From Actinomycetospora endophytica (GTDB lineage: Bacteria; Actinomycetota; Actinomycetes; Mycobacteriales; Pseudonocardiaceae), in assembly GCF_021026375.1 (NCBI RefSeq), contig NZ_JAJNDB010000007.1:124001-188000 (forward strand): a DNA stretch of 64,000 nucleotides, in the 5' to 3' direction. Under the pieces are notes generated by a model. That model was not told where the DNA came from and made no database searches. It saw only the letters and a program-made list of their open reading frames with translations. How positions within the stretch are numbered: position 1 is the stretch's first letter; every line of letters starts with the position of its first letter. Below are positions 19,297 through 27,955 of this stretch, one piece after another. The translations under genes were made by a program, and so were the position numbers.

Positions 19297-20810
19297 CCAG
19301 CATCGTCGAGGCCGCGCCCTACACCGTCGAGGAGGTCGTCGAGCGCTTCGACCCGGTGATGGGGCTCGAGGTGCACGTCGAGCTCAACACCGCGACCAAG
19401 ATGTTCTGCGGCTGCCGCAACGAGTTCGGCGCGGAGCCGAACACCAACGTCTGCCCGGTCTGCCTCGGCCTGCCCGGCTCGCTGCCGCGGGTCAACGCCC
19501 GCGCGGTGGAGAGCGCCGTCCTGATCGGCCTGGCGCTGAACTGCTCGGTCCGCGAGCGCAGCGGCTTCGCCCGGAAGAACTACTTCTACCCGGACATGCC
19601 GAAGAACTTCCAGATCTCCCAGTACGAGGACCCGATCGTCTTCGACGGCTACCTCGACGTCCCGCTCGACGACGGGACGACGTGGCGCGTCGACATCGAG
19701 CGCGCGCACATGGAGGAGGACACCGGGAAGTCGCTGCACATGGGTGGGGCCACCGGTCGCATCCACGGCGCCGACTATTCGCTGCTCGACTACAACCGGG
19801 CCGGCGTCCCGCTGATCGAGATCGTCACGCGCCCGATCGAGGGCGCCGGGGTCCGCGCGCCGGAGGTGGCGCGCGCGTACGTGTCGGCGCTGCGCGACGT
19901 CATCAAGGGGCTCGGCGTCTCCGACGTGCGCATGGACCAGGGCTCGATGCGCTGCGACGCGAACGTCTCGCTCAAGCCGAAGGGCACGGCGGAGTTCGGC
20001 ACCCGCACCGAGACGAAGAACGTGAACTCGCTGCGCTCGGTCGAGCGGGCGGTGCGCTACGAGATGGGCCGGCACGCGGGGGTGCTGCTCTCCGGCGGGA
20101 CGATCACCCAGGAGACCCGGCACTTCGACGAGCAGTCCGGGACCACCTCGGCCGGTCGTCCCAAGGAGACCTTCGCCGACTACCGCTTCTTCCCCGAGCC
20201 CGACCTCGTGCCGATCGAGCCCTCGGACGACTGGGTGGAGCAGCTGCGCGCGGGTCTGCCCGAGCGGCCGTGGGAGCGTCGCGCGCGCATCCAGACCGAT
20301 TGGGGTCTCTCCGACGAGGAGCTGCGGGACCTGGTCAACGCGGACGCGCTCGACCTCGTCGCCGACACCGTGGACGCCGGGGCGCCCCCGGAGTCGGCCC
20401 GGTCCTGGTGGGTCGCCTACCTCGCGCAGGAGGCGAACACCTCCGGGGTCGCCCTGACCGAGCTGGCGATCACGCCGGAGCAGGTGGCGCGGGTGATCAC
20501 GCTGGTCTCCGAGGGCACGCTGACCAACAAGCTGGCCCGCCAGGTCGTCGACGGGGTGCTCGCGGGGGAGGGCTCGCCGGACGACGTCGTCGCCGGGCGC
20601 GGGCTCGCCGTCGTCTCCGACGACTCGGCGCTCACCGCCGCCGTCGACGAGGCGCTGGCCGCGCAGCCCGACGTCGTGCAGAAGATCCGTGACGGCAAGA
20701 CGAAGGCCGCCGGGGCTATCGTCGGCGCTGTGATGAAGGCCACTCGCGGGCAGGCGGACGCCGCGCGGGTGCAGTCGCTGGTGCTCGAGCGGGTGGCCGC
20801 CGGGTCCTGA
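19293..20810 (+). CDS. gatB: Asp/Glu-tRNA amidotransferase subunit B
   Basis: 505 residues from ATG 19293 (ATGA overlap with gatA). It contains the [10 protein letters not shown] opening and a Cys pair region [10 protein letters not shown]...CPVCLGLPG that forms the zinc site, the kinase-like catalytic domain with [17 protein letters not shown], and the C-terminal helical YqeY-like tail ([13 protein letters not shown]). It phosphorylates and amidates mischarged Glu-tRNA(Gln) or Asp-tRNA(Asn). Full length. Operon ends at the hairpin 18 nt downstream. Confidence 0.97.
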   Translation: MTSIVEAAPYTVEEVVERFDPVMGLEVHVELNTATKMFCGCRNEFGAEPNTNVCPVCLGLPGSLPRVNARAVESAVLIGLALNCSVRERSGFARKNYFYPDMPKNFQISQYEDPIVFDGYLDVPLDDGTTWRVDIERAHMEEDTGKSLHMGGATGRIHGADYSLLDYNRAGVPLIEIVTRPIEGAGVRAPEVARAYVSALRDVIKGLGVSDVRMDQGSMRCDANVSLKPKGTAEFGTRTETKNVNSLRSVERAVRYEMGRHAGVLLSGGTITQETRHFDEQSGTTSAGRPKETFADYRFFPEPDLVPIEPSDDWVEQLRAGLPERPWERRARIQTDWGLSDEELRDLVNADALDLVADTVDAGAPPESARSWWVAYLAQEANTSGVALTELAITPEQVARVITLVSEGTLTNKLARQVVDGVLAGEGSPDDVVAGRGLAVVSDDSALTAAVDEALAAQPDVVQKIRDGKTKAAGAIVGAVMKATRGQADAARVQSLVLERVAAGS

Positions 20811-20827
20811 CACTCCAGTCCCGATCT

Positions 20828-20885
20828 CGACCGGAGGGCCTCTTCGTCCACCTCAGTGGGCGGAGGGGCCCTCCGGTCGTTCACG
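20828..20885 (+). terminator. Terminator after gatCAB
   Basis: Arms CGACCGGAGGGCC (20828-20840) and GGCCCTCCGGTCG (20867-20879) form a perfect 13-bp stem whose 26-nt loop holds a small inner hairpin (CCAC/GTGG). It has the same core as the etfBA terminator. Confidence 0.85.
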
Positions 20886-21095
20886 GCGCCCCGAGGTTGA
20901 TCACTGACCGCGGTGAGCCGTCACGCCTCGTGGTCACTGTGTGCTCCAGCCAACGTGCCGTGACCATTCCGTAACCCGATCCGGACTCACCCGTTGGAGT
21001 CGGTGGAGAACAGCTCGTAGCTGAGTTCCCGGCGGAGGCACGCTTGATCCGCCGTCCGGTCGTACACGTACACACCGATAGGAGGAGGCCTTCGC
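20886..21095 (+). promoter_or_regulatory. Promoter and long 5' region of the secreted-protein gene
   Basis: About 210 nt with no gene, comparatively AT-rich (GTTGATCACTGACC, CATTCCGTAACCC). A local hairpin, AGCT-CGT-AGCT flanked by GGA/TCC pairs, lies near 21008-21033. It could be a structured leader, but I could not match it to a known riboswitch class. Confidence 0.3.
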
Positions 21096-21719
21096 ATGGG
21101 CGCTCATCACGCTCCCCACTCGTCGTCGTCCCACGCCGCACGCCTCGCCGGGCGGGGCGCCCTCACGGCTGCCGCGGCCCTGGCTCTCACCGGCGGCACC
21201 GCGTCGCTGGCGTTCGCTTCGGAGGCGCCCAGCGTCCCCACGACGCAGGCCATCACGGGTCACGCCACCGACGGGGCGCACGAGCTGCAGAGCGCAGCCA
21301 AGGCATCCCCGCTCTCGGACGCCTCGCACGTCTCCGCGCACTCGCTGACCAGCTCGGTCTCGAGCCACGGGACGGACCTGCAGGACAAGGCGAGCGCCGC
21401 CACCTCGGCCCTCCAGGGCAAGGCGCCGTCGTCGCTCCCGACGAAGCCGCCGACCTCGCTGCCGGTCTCGGACATGAAGGCCGACACCGCTGCCGGGGCG
21501 ACCAACACGGTGAACGACATCCAGCACGCGGCCACCAACTGGTCCGCCGCGGCGAAGGGCGGGCTCACCCCGGCCGAGGGCGCGACGCAGGCCAAGCTGG
21601 TCGCGCAGGACGTCAACCACGCCGTCGCCAACGGGCAGAAGGACGTGGCGAGCTGGAGCTCGTCGCTGACCGGGCACGCGCCGGAGCTGCCGGGGAAGAG
21701 CGTCCTCTCCTTCGGCTGA
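21096..21719 (+). CDS. Secreted Ala/Ser/Thr-rich protein of unknown function
   Basis: 207 residues from ATG 21096, with an AGGAGGAGG ribosome binding site. Residues 1-43 are a Sec-type signal peptide: charged/His-rich start, hydrophobic stretch ALTAAAALALTGGTASLAFA and a cleavage-like ASEA. The mature part is low in aromatic residues and rich in Ala, Ser, Thr, Lys and His, with repeated short helices (ELQSAAKASPLSDASHVSAH; DMKADTAAGATNTVNDIQHA) and no cysteine. It resembles a cell-wall or matrix-type secreted protein. No domain recognised. A bidirectional hairpin separates it from the lipoprotein gene. Confidence 0.75.
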   Translation: MGAHHAPHSSSSHAARLAGRGALTAAAALALTGGTASLAFASEAPSVPTTQAITGHATDGAHELQSAAKASPLSDASHVSAHSLTSSVSSHGTDLQDKASAATSALQGKAPSSLPTKPPTSLPVSDMKADTAAGATNTVNDIQHAATNWSAAAKGGLTPAEGATQAKLVAQDVNHAVANGQKDVASWSSSLTGHAPELPGKSVLSFG

Positions 21720-21834
21720 CCCTCCGATCGTCCGGGCCTTCCCCGTCCCGGACCTGCGGCGGCTCCCGCCCGAGCGTCCGACCGACTCCGACACGGTCGG
21801 GCGTTCGGGTTCCGGCCCGTCCGCTCCCCAGAAC

Positions 21835-21883
21835 CACGGCCCCGTCACCGCACCGCTGCCCCGGTGCCGGTGGCGGGGCCGTG
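21835..21883. terminator. Bidirectional terminator between convergent genes
   Basis: Arms 21835-21850 and 21868-21883 (CACGGCCCCGTCACCG against CGGTGGCGGGGCCGTG) pair over 16 bp with one wobble. It sits between the stop of the secreted protein (21719) and that of the lipoprotein (21894, minus). Confidence 0.75.
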
Positions 21884-21893
21884 GCATGCGCAC

Positions 21894-23108
21894 CTAGTCC
21901 GGGCCGGAACCCCCACCCGAGGGCGGCTTGATCCGGATGACGCGGTCGTCCGTGGCGCCCGGCGTCCCGCCCGGGTCCTTGTTCACGGTGGCGAGCCAGA
22001 GCATGCCGTCGGAGCCGAGGTCGGCCCCGGAGATGCGGCCGTAGGTGTTCTGCAGGACGGCCTCGGGCGCGCCGACGAAGCGGCCCTCCGCGGTCGGCTT
22101 GAGCACGTACATCGCCTTCGCGTCGCTCAGCCCGACGAACAGCGAACCGCCCCCCGCCGCGCAGCCGTCGACGCCGGGCCGGTCCGGCCAGGTCCAGGCC
22201 GGAGCCGCCGCGGCGGCCGCGCCCGGCACGGATCCCGGCCGCACGGCGAGCAGGACGTCGCGGGTCCCGGCGCGGTCGCTCACCCAGGTCGTGTTCGACG
22301 ACGTGTCGGGGCAGACGTCACCGGGCGCGTGCAGCCCCGAGCCGACCACCGGCGACGTCGGATCCGGGTTGCCGGGGGCGGGACGGCCGAACGGGTCGAT
22401 GCGCAGCAGCTTGCCGGCGAGCGAGCCGGCGGCGGTCGCCGACGCCGCGTTCCCGGCGTCGCCGGTGGCCACGAGCAGCGTCCCCGTGGGCTCGACCCCG
22501 ATGGCCCCGCGATTGTCGGTCGACCCGCGCGGGATGCCGGAGATCACCGGCTTCGGCACGTCGCCCTGGGCGACGCGCAGCACCGCGTTCCCGCCCGGCG
22601 TCGTCGCGTAGGCGTACACGAGCTGGTCCTCGTCGTAGCTCGGGGACAGCGCGAGCCCGGTGAGCCCGCCGTCGCCCGTGGCGTCCACCGGCACCGTCGC
22701 CACCACCTGGGGCGGCGTGTCCGGCGCGACGCGCAGGATGCGCCCCGTGGTGCGCTCCGCGACCAGCGCGGCCGTCCCGCCGGGCAGTGTCACCACCGCC
22801 GAGACCGGGGCGAGGCACGTGGCCACCACCTGCGGGTCCGGGTCGACGCACGGCCCCGGCGCGGCGGCGGCACCGCCGTTGGGCGGCGGCGCGGGCTGGG
22901 ACGGCTCCGAGGGGGCGGGCGACTGGGGCGCCGGGGCCTTCTCCGGGCCGAGCTCGGGGTTGTCGCGCCACGGCTGCGACGAGGCGTCCGGGAAGGTCGC
23001 GCACCCTCCCGCGAGCAGCGCCAGCACGACGAGGAGGGCGGCCGCGGCCACGCGCACCACGCCGCCCGCGCGTCGTCGCGACAACGCACGGGGCAACGGA
23101 CCGGACAC
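21894..23108 (-). CDS. LppZ-like lipoprotein, glucose/sorbosone dehydrogenase-type beta-propeller
   Basis: 404 residues from GTG 23108. Signal peptide with Arg-rich start, hydrophobic AAAALLVVLALLAGGC, and a lipobox LAGGC, so Cys at about 36 is lipidated and the protein is anchored outside the membrane. A Pro/Ala linker (residues 55-85) leads to a propeller: TTGRILRVAPDTPPQVV, GDGGLTGLALSPSYDED, GKLLRIDPFGRPAPGNPDP and DGMLWLATVNKDPGG, as in PQQ/soluble glucose dehydrogenase-like proteins. LppZ (Rv3006) holds the equivalent place between gatB and ilvB in mycobacteria. Enzymatic activity of this group is unproven. Confidence 0.88.
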   Translation of the reverse strand: MSGPLPRALSRRRAGGVVRVAAAALLVVLALLAGGCATFPDASSQPWRDNPELGPEKAPAPQSPAPSEPSQPAPPPNGGAAAAPGPCVDPDPQVVATCLAPVSAVVTLPGGTAALVAERTTGRILRVAPDTPPQVVATVPVDATGDGGLTGLALSPSYDEDQLVYAYATTPGGNAVLRVAQGDVPKPVISGIPRGSTDNRGAIGVEPTGTLLVATGDAGNAASATAAGSLAGKLLRIDPFGRPAPGNPDPTSPVVGSGLHAPGDVCPDTSSNTTWVSDRAGTRDVLLAVRPGSVPGAAAAAAPAWTWPDRPGVDGCAAGGGSLFVGLSDAKAMYVLKPTAEGRFVGAPEAVLQNTYGRISGADLGSDGMLWLATVNKDPGGTPGATDDRVIRIKPPSGGGSGPD

Positions 23109-23192
23109 GGGCGGACAGCCTAGGCGTCCCGGACTGAGCGCACCGTGAGCCGGTCCGCCGACCCGGCCCGGACGGCATTAGCCTGGCCGCGA
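23079..23192 (+). promoter_or_regulatory. Divergent promoter region; -10 of a leaderless hydroxyacid dehydrogenase
   Basis: TAGCCT at 23179-23184, then 7 nt, then ATG 23192. No ribosome binding site is present. The upstream lipoprotein gene is divergent, with its start at 23108. Confidence 0.55.
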
Positions 23193-24130
23193 TGGCCGAG
23201 AACAGCGAGCTGATCGTCCTGGTGCCCGACGAGGTCGGCGAGCGTGCCCTGGCGGCGCTCGACGGGGTCCGGGCGGTCCGGTACGACGAGTCGGCCGGCC
23301 CGGAGGGCCTTCCGCCCGAGGCCGCCGACGCCGAGATCCTCATCCCCGGCTTCCTCGCGCAGGACGCCGCCGCGGCGATGATCCAGGCCTGCCCGAAGGT
23401 GCGGCTCGTCCAGCTGCTCTCGGCCGGCGCGGAGAAGTTCGTCGGCCACCTCCCCGACGGCGTCGCCCTGTCGGACTGCAAGGGGGCGCACGGCGGGGTC
23501 ACCGCGGAGTGGGTGCTCGCGACGATCCTCGCGGTCGTCCGCGAGCTCCCGGCGTTCGTGCGCAACCAGCTGACCGGCCGCTGGGACCAGCACGTCACCG
23601 ACACCCTGCTCGGCAAGCGGATCCTGCTCGTCGGCGCGGGCGACCTCGCCGAGCAGACCTCGCGGCGGCTCGCGCCGTTCGACGTCGGGCCGGTGACCCT
23701 CGTCGGGTCCCGGGCCCGCGACGGCGTCCACGGCACCGACGAACTGCCGGACCTGCTGCCGGAGGCCGACGTCGTCGTGCTCCTCGTCCCCCTCACCGAC
23801 GCCACCCGCGGCCTCGTCGACGCCGCGTTCCTCGCCGCCATGGCCGACGGGGCGCTCCTGGTCAACGCGGCCCGCGGACCCGTCGTCCGGACCGACGCGC
23901 TGCTCGCCGAGCTGCAGTCCGGGCGGCTGCGGGCCGCCGTCGACGTCACCGACCCCGAGCCGCTGCCCGCCGACCACCCGCTCTGGTCGGCGCCGAACCT
24001 GCTGCTCACCCCGCACGTCGGAGGCAGCGTCCCGGGGCATCTCGACCGCGCCTACCGCGTCGTGGTGACCCAGCTCGAGGCCGTCCGCGCGGGGCAGGAG
24101 CCGCCGAACCTCGTCGTCGGGCAGTACTAG
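23192..24130 (+). CDS. D-2-hydroxyacid dehydrogenase family oxidoreductase
   Basis: 312 residues from ATG 23192. The C-terminal NAD-binding Rossmann domain shows GKRILLVGAGDLAEQTSRRL (GxGxxA-type, variant of GxGxxG). The catalytic triad is visible: Arg in LVNAARGPVV, Glu in VDVTDPEPLP and His in LLLTPHVGGS. The N-terminal substrate domain includes QLLSAGAEKF. NAD(P)H-dependent reduction of a 2-keto acid is expected, such as glyoxylate or hydroxypyruvate type; substrate undefined. The glycine loop is VGAGDL, so the second glycine has shifted. It stands alone with its own leaderless promoter. Confidence 0.88.
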   Translation: MAENSELIVLVPDEVGERALAALDGVRAVRYDESAGPEGLPPEAADAEILIPGFLAQDAAAAMIQACPKVRLVQLLSAGAEKFVGHLPDGVALSDCKGAHGGVTAEWVLATILAVVRELPAFVRNQLTGRWDQHVTDTLLGKRILLVGAGDLAEQTSRRLAPFDVGPVTLVGSRARDGVHGTDELPDLLPEADVVVLLVPLTDATRGLVDAAFLAAMADGALLVNAARGPVVRTDALLAELQSGRLRAAVDVTDPEPLPADHPLWSAPNLLLTPHVGGSVPGHLDRAYRVVVTQLEAVRAGQEPPNLVVGQY

Positions 24131-24191
24131 ATCCTCCGGTTCCGCGTGCCGGGCGTGATCACCTGATCGTGGCCGCCTAGGGTGCGCAGCC

Positions 24192-24875
24192 GTGGGCCGG
24201 TGGAGACGAGGCGGGTCGCCGGAGACGACCGGCCCCGTGATCGAGGACCCGCCGGACTTCTCGGTGCTCGGCTTCGAGGGCGCACCCCACGACACGGCGG
24301 TCTTCCCCTGGCGGGCCGGCGACGACGCCCTCGGCTCGATGGCCGACGAACCGGTCGCGACGCGGACCGTGGTCGTCCGCCCGGTGGGTGCCGACGTCGG
24401 GCTGCTGCTCGCGCGCGTCGTGCTCGCCCTGACCGCCCTGCTCGACGGTGCCCGCGCCCTGTTCGACCTGCCGCGCGGACACGGCGCCGCGGACGCGGTC
24501 GCGACCCTGGTGGCGGGCTACGGCTTCGCGCCGGCGAGCGCCCTGGTCACCGCGTACGGATGGGCGCAGCTCGTGGCCGGGGTCCTCGTCGGCCTCGGGG
24601 TGTTCGCGTCGTTCGCCGCGTCCGCGCTGGTGGCGGTCGGCGTGGTGGCCCTCGGAGTGAGTCTCCCGGCGACGGTGCCGACGCTCGCCGTCGGGCCGGT
24701 CGAGGGCCCGCTGTTCGGGCTGGTGCTCGCCGCCGTGGTCGTGCTGGTCGGGCCGGGCCGGATCAGCGGCGACGCCGACCGGGCCTGGTTCCGCGCCCAG
24801 ACCCCGGTCGGCGTCGCCTGCATGATCATCGGTATCGGCACCGGGTTGACGGTGCTGCTCGCTCTCCGCGGCTAG
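24192..24875 (+). CDS. DoxX-like membrane protein
   Basis: 227 residues from GTG 24192. A hydrophilic N-terminus of about 65 residues is followed by four transmembrane helices ([36 protein letters not shown]; a segment around [29 protein letters not shown]) and then a fifth segment at the end. A DoxX/SURF4-type architecture. Rv3005c, a DoxX protein implicated in membrane oxidoreductase complexes, lies at the same place in mycobacteria. TAGGGT at 24178-24183 is 8 nt before the start. The TAG stop shares CTAG (24872-24875) with the convergent ilvD stop. Confidence 0.8.
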   Translation: MGRWRRGGSPETTGPVIEDPPDFSVLGFEGAPHDTAVFPWRAGDDALGSMADEPVATRTVVVRPVGADVGLLLARVVLALTALLDGARALFDLPRGHGAADAVATLVAGYGFAPASALVTAYGWAQLVAGVLVGLGVFASFAASALVAVGVVALGVSLPATVPTLAVGPVEGPLFGLVLAAVVVLVGPGRISGDADRAWFRAQTPVGVACMIIGIGTGLTVLLALRG

Positions 24876-26713
24876 AGATTCCGGACGGCGCCCGTCGCCC
24901 CCGAGGTCACGAGCTTCGCGTAGGCGCGCAGCGCGCTCGTGAGCGTGCGGTGACGCTCCTCGGCGGGCTGCCACGGGCGCTCCGAGGCGTCCATCTTGGC
25001 GCGCCGCTCGGCGAGCACGTCGTCGTCGACGAGCAGCTGGATGCACCGGAAGTCGACGTCGATGAGGATCTGGTCGCCGTTCTGGACCAGCCCGATCGCG
25101 CCTCCGGCGGCGGCCTCCGGCGAGATGTGCCCGACGCTGATGCCCGACGTCCCGCCGGAGAAGCGCCCGTCGGTGATCAGCGCGCACCTGGCGCCGAGGC
25201 CCGCGCCCTTGAGGAACGCGGTCGGGTGCAGCATCTCCTGCATGCCCGGCCCGCCCGAGGGCCCCTCGTAGCGCACGACCATCACATCGCCCGGCTGCAC
25301 CTCGCGGTTGAGGATGACCGAGACGGCCTCCTCCTGGGAGTCGACGACGCGGGCCGGGCCCTGGAAGTGCCGGCCGTCGTCGGGCAGTCCCGCGCTCTTG
25401 ATGACGGCGCCGTCGGTCGAGAGGTTGCCGGTGAGCACCGCGAGTCCGCCGTCGGCCGAGTAGGCGTGGGCGACGTCGCGGACGCAGCCGCCCGCGGCGT
25501 CGGTGTCGAGCGAGGACCAGCGGTTGGTCGTGGAGAACGGCTCCGTGGTCCGGACCCCGCCGGGCGCGGCGTGGAACAGCTCGACCGCCTCGGCGGACGG
25601 GCGCTCGGCGCGGATGTCCCAGCGCCCCAGCCACTCCTCGAGGCTCGGCGCGTGCACCGCGTGGACGTCGCGGTGCAGCATCCCGCCGCGGTCCAGCTCC
25701 CCGAGGATCGCGGCGATGCCGCCGGCCCGGTGGACGTCCTCCATGTGGAAGTTCGAGTTCGGCGCGACCTTGGAGACGCACGGCACGCGGCGGCTGACCG
25801 CGTCGATGTCGGCGAGGGTGAAGTCGAGCCCGGCCTCGTGCGCGGCGGCGAGGATGTGCAGCACGGTGTTCGTGGAGCCACCCATCGCGACGTCGAGGGC
25901 CATCGCGTTCTCGAAGGCGTGCTTGTTCGCGACGTTGCGCGGCAGCACCGAGTCGTCGTCGCCCTCGTACCAGCGGCGCGCGAGGTCGACCACGGTGCGG
26001 CCGGCGTTCTCGAACAGCGCCTTGCGGGCGGCGTGGGTGGCGAGGGTGGAGCCGTTGCCGGGGAGGGAGAGCCCCAGCGCCTCGGTCAGGCAGTTCATCG
26101 AGTTGGCGGTGAACATGCCCGAGCAGGAGCCGCAGGTCGGGCAGGCGGAGCGCTCGACCTCGGTGAGGCCCTCGTCGTCGACGTCGGGAGAGGCGCTCGC
26201 CGAGATGGCGGTGATCAGGTCGGTCGGGGCCTGCGCGACGCCCTCGACGACGACGGCCTTCCCGGCCTCCATCGGTCCGCCGGAGACGAACACCGTCGGG
26301 ATGTTGAGCCGCATCGCGGCGTTGAGCATCCCCGGGGTGATCTTGTCGCAGTTCGAGATGCAGACCAGCGCGTCGGCGGCGTGGCCCTGGACCATGTGCT
26401 CGACGGAGTCGGAGATGACCTCGCGGCTCGGCAGCGAGTGGAGCATCCCGCCGTGGCCCATGGCGATGCCGTCGTCGACGGCGATGGTGTGGAACTCGCG
26501 CGCCACGCCGCCCGCCTCGCGCACCGCGCCCGCCACCAGCTCGCCCATCTCCTTGAGGTGGACGTGGCCGGGCACGAACTGGGTGTAGGAGTTCGCGATC
26601 GCGACGAGGGGCTTGCCGAAGTCGTCGTCGGTCATGCCGGTGGCCCGCCACAGGGCGCGGGCGCCTGCGGCGTTGCGGCCCTGGGTGGTGACGCGGGAAC
26701 GGAGCGGCGGCAC
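24872..26713 (-). CDS. ilvD: Dihydroxyacid dehydratase
   Basis: 613 residues from GTG 26713 (GAGGAG 8 nt upstream); upstream extensions lack conservation. It dehydrates 2,3-dihydroxyisovalerate and -methylvalerate, the third step of Val/Ile synthesis. The cluster cysteines are visible in [13 protein letters not shown] and in [18 protein letters not shown], and [17 protein letters not shown] near the C-terminus is the IlvD/Edd signature. Full length. Transcribed opposite to ilvBNC but in the same region; its stop overlaps the DoxX-like gene's stop by CTAG. Confidence 0.97.
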   Translation of the reverse strand: MPPLRSRVTTQGRNAAGARALWRATGMTDDDFGKPLVAIANSYTQFVPGHVHLKEMGELVAGAVREAGGVAREFHTIAVDDGIAMGHGGMLHSLPSREVISDSVEHMVQGHAADALVCISNCDKITPGMLNAAMRLNIPTVFVSGGPMEAGKAVVVEGVAQAPTDLITAISASASPDVDDEGLTEVERSACPTCGSCSGMFTANSMNCLTEALGLSLPGNGSTLATHAARKALFENAGRTVVDLARRWYEGDDDSVLPRNVANKHAFENAMALDVAMGGSTNTVLHILAAAHEAGLDFTLADIDAVSRRVPCVSKVAPNSNFHMEDVHRAGGIAAILGELDRGGMLHRDVHAVHAPSLEEWLGRWDIRAERPSAEAVELFHAAPGGVRTTEPFSTTNRWSSLDTDAAGGCVRDVAHAYSADGGLAVLTGNLSTDGAVIKSAGLPDDGRHFQGPARVVDSQEEAVSVILNREVQPGDVMVVRYEGPSGGPGMQEMLHPTAFLKGAGLGARCALITDGRFSGGTSGISVGHISPEAAAGGAIGLVQNGDQILIDVDFRCIQLLVDDDVLAERRAKMDASERPWQPAEERHRTLTSALRAYAKLVTSGATGAVRNL

Positions 26714-26921
26714 GGAAGATCCTCCTCGGGCGAGTGCGACTCTCCGTCGGACATTACGCCCGGGGTGATCAGCGGTCGGGCCGCGCGGTCCTGGGCGCAT
26801 CAATGATCAAGAGCAGGTGAGTTCAGGGGAGCCCGCGCGCGAGCCTGCGTGCTGTGCCCGTCGTCGGGGGAGCGATGTTCCCGACGCCGGGTCGGTGCCG
26901 GTGGGCGCACACCGCGCGCGA

Positions 26922-27566
26922 TCAGGAGCGCTCGGTACCGCGGACGTCGGTGCCCTCGTCCTCCGGGCTCGGGGCGTCGGCGTCGGCGTGCTCCTCAGCC
27001 GGTTCGTCCTCGGCCACCCCGTCCGCCCGGAGCTTCGCGATCCGCATCTTCGCGGCCTCCAGCTCCCGCGCGTGCTCGGCGGCCGCCTCGGCCTCGGCCG
27101 GCGTCGGCGCGCTGATCCGCCCGCCGCTGGCCTCGCCGACCCGGCCGAGGTCCCGGATGCGCACGCCGCGCAGCTCGAGCTCGGCCCCGTCCGTCTGGAC
27201 GGCCCGCACCCAGCCCTTCTCGGGCAGGCGCAGCCCGGAGACCTCCGACCACGGCATCGACCGCGTACCGACCACGCCGCGCACGTGGAGCCCGGCCTCG
27301 TCGACCCGGGTCCGCGAGCGCACCACCCACACCGCCACCGCGAGCGGGATCAGGAACAGCAGGAACCAGGGTCCGCCCTGGAACGCGATCGGGGAGAGGC
27401 ACAGCGCGAGGAACCCGACGGCGACCAGCGCGACGGTGTGGACGGCGCGGAACGTGGCCGGGCGCGCGGCGGGTCGGGGCTCGGTGCTGCCCGTCCGCTC
27501 ACGCTCCGTCGACGCGTCGTCCGGCTCGTCCGTGGTCACCGCGGTGGTCCCCCGCTCCTCGCTCAC
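26922..27566 (-). CDS. Cfp6-like PH-domain membrane protein
   Basis: 214 residues from GTG 27566; longer readings add a low-complexity N-terminus. A disordered, charged N-terminal tail (about 40 residues) leads to two transmembrane helices (VHTVALVAVGFLALCLSPIAF; FLLFLIPLAVAVWVV), a PH-like domain (RSRTRVDEAGLHVRGVVGTRSMPWSEVSGLRLPEKG, cited in pieces) and a long acidic helical tail. This matches the actinobacterial bacterial-PH (bPH) family of M. tuberculosis Cfp6 (Rv3004), also beside ilvB. Function unknown. Confidence 0.82.
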   Translation of the reverse strand: MSEERGTTAVTTDEPDDASTERERTGSTEPRPAARPATFRAVHTVALVAVGFLALCLSPIAFQGGPWFLLFLIPLAVAVWVVRSRTRVDEAGLHVRGVVGTRSMPWSEVSGLRLPEKGWVRAVQTDGAELELRGVRIRDLGRVGEASGGRISAPTPAEAEAAAEHARELEAAKMRIAKLRADGVAEDEPAEEHADADAPSPEDEGTDVRGTERS

Positions 27567-27743
27567 GTCCGCGATGGTGCCAGCCGGGCGGCGGGCCGGC
27601 GTCGACGGCGCCGTCGTCGCGAAGTACGTCACCGCCCTGCCTTCCCCGGGGGCTGCGGTACCGCCCGCCACGGAAGACCCCGGCCGGTTCTCTCCGGTCA
27701 GGGTCTGGCCGCGGCCCACGGTGCTCGTGCTACCGTGATCCGC

Positions 27744-27785
27744 ATGCAGCGAATTCTCGTACTCGCCGGGCGCGTCAGCGTCTGA
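27744..27785 (+). CDS. ilvB leader peptide
   Basis: 13 codons, MQRILVLAGRVSV, stop TGA at 27783-27785. Six of the thirteen residues are Ile, Leu or Val (I4, L5, V6, L7, V11, V13), the amino acids made by the downstream operon, so ribosome pausing would report their supply. It has no ribosome binding site; the -10 box places transcription start on the ATG, so it is a leaderless leader peptide. It lies about 170 nt before ilvB and is followed by a terminator. Confidence 0.88.
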   Translation: MQRILVLAGRVSV

Positions 27786-27824
27786 CGAGCTTCGTGCTCG
27801 CTGCCCGAGACCCTGACGCGCCTG

Positions 27825-27855
27825 CCCTCTCCGCCACCGGCGGCGAGGGTTTTTT
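27825..27855 (+). terminator. Attenuator terminator of ilvBNC
   Basis: CCCTC-T-CCGCC / GGCGG-C-GAGGG stem with an ACC loop (27825-27849) followed by TTTTTT (27850-27855). The T-run is exceptional in this genome and argues for real intrinsic termination. Confidence 0.9.
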
Positions 27856-27955
27856 CGTGTTCGGGGCCCGACGGCGGGCCCAGCCCGACGACCCGTCGTC
27901 CACCGCCCGGCCCATCCACCTCATCCACCCGGTACCCACCAGAGGCTGATCACCG

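Larger units (their letters stand above)
27731..27855 (+). promoter_or_regulatory. ilvBNC attenuator: leader peptide, pairing segments and terminator
   Basis: TACCGT (27731-27736) is a -10 box 7 nt before the leader ATG. The leader peptide is followed by CGTCAG-CGT-CTGACG (27773-27787), CGAGC-TTCGT-GCTCG (27786-27800), and an alternative 10-bp pairing of GGCGCGTCAG (27769-27778) with CTGACGCGCC (27813-27822). It ends with a stem 27825-27849 and six T. This is the layout of ribosome-mediated transcription attenuation. The pairing scheme is inferred by eye. Confidence 0.85.

Noticed and set aside
20886-21095. c-di-AMP (ydaO-type) riboswitch before the secreted-protein gene
   Set aside because: The gene type and leader length are suggestive, but I could not find the conserved core sequences.
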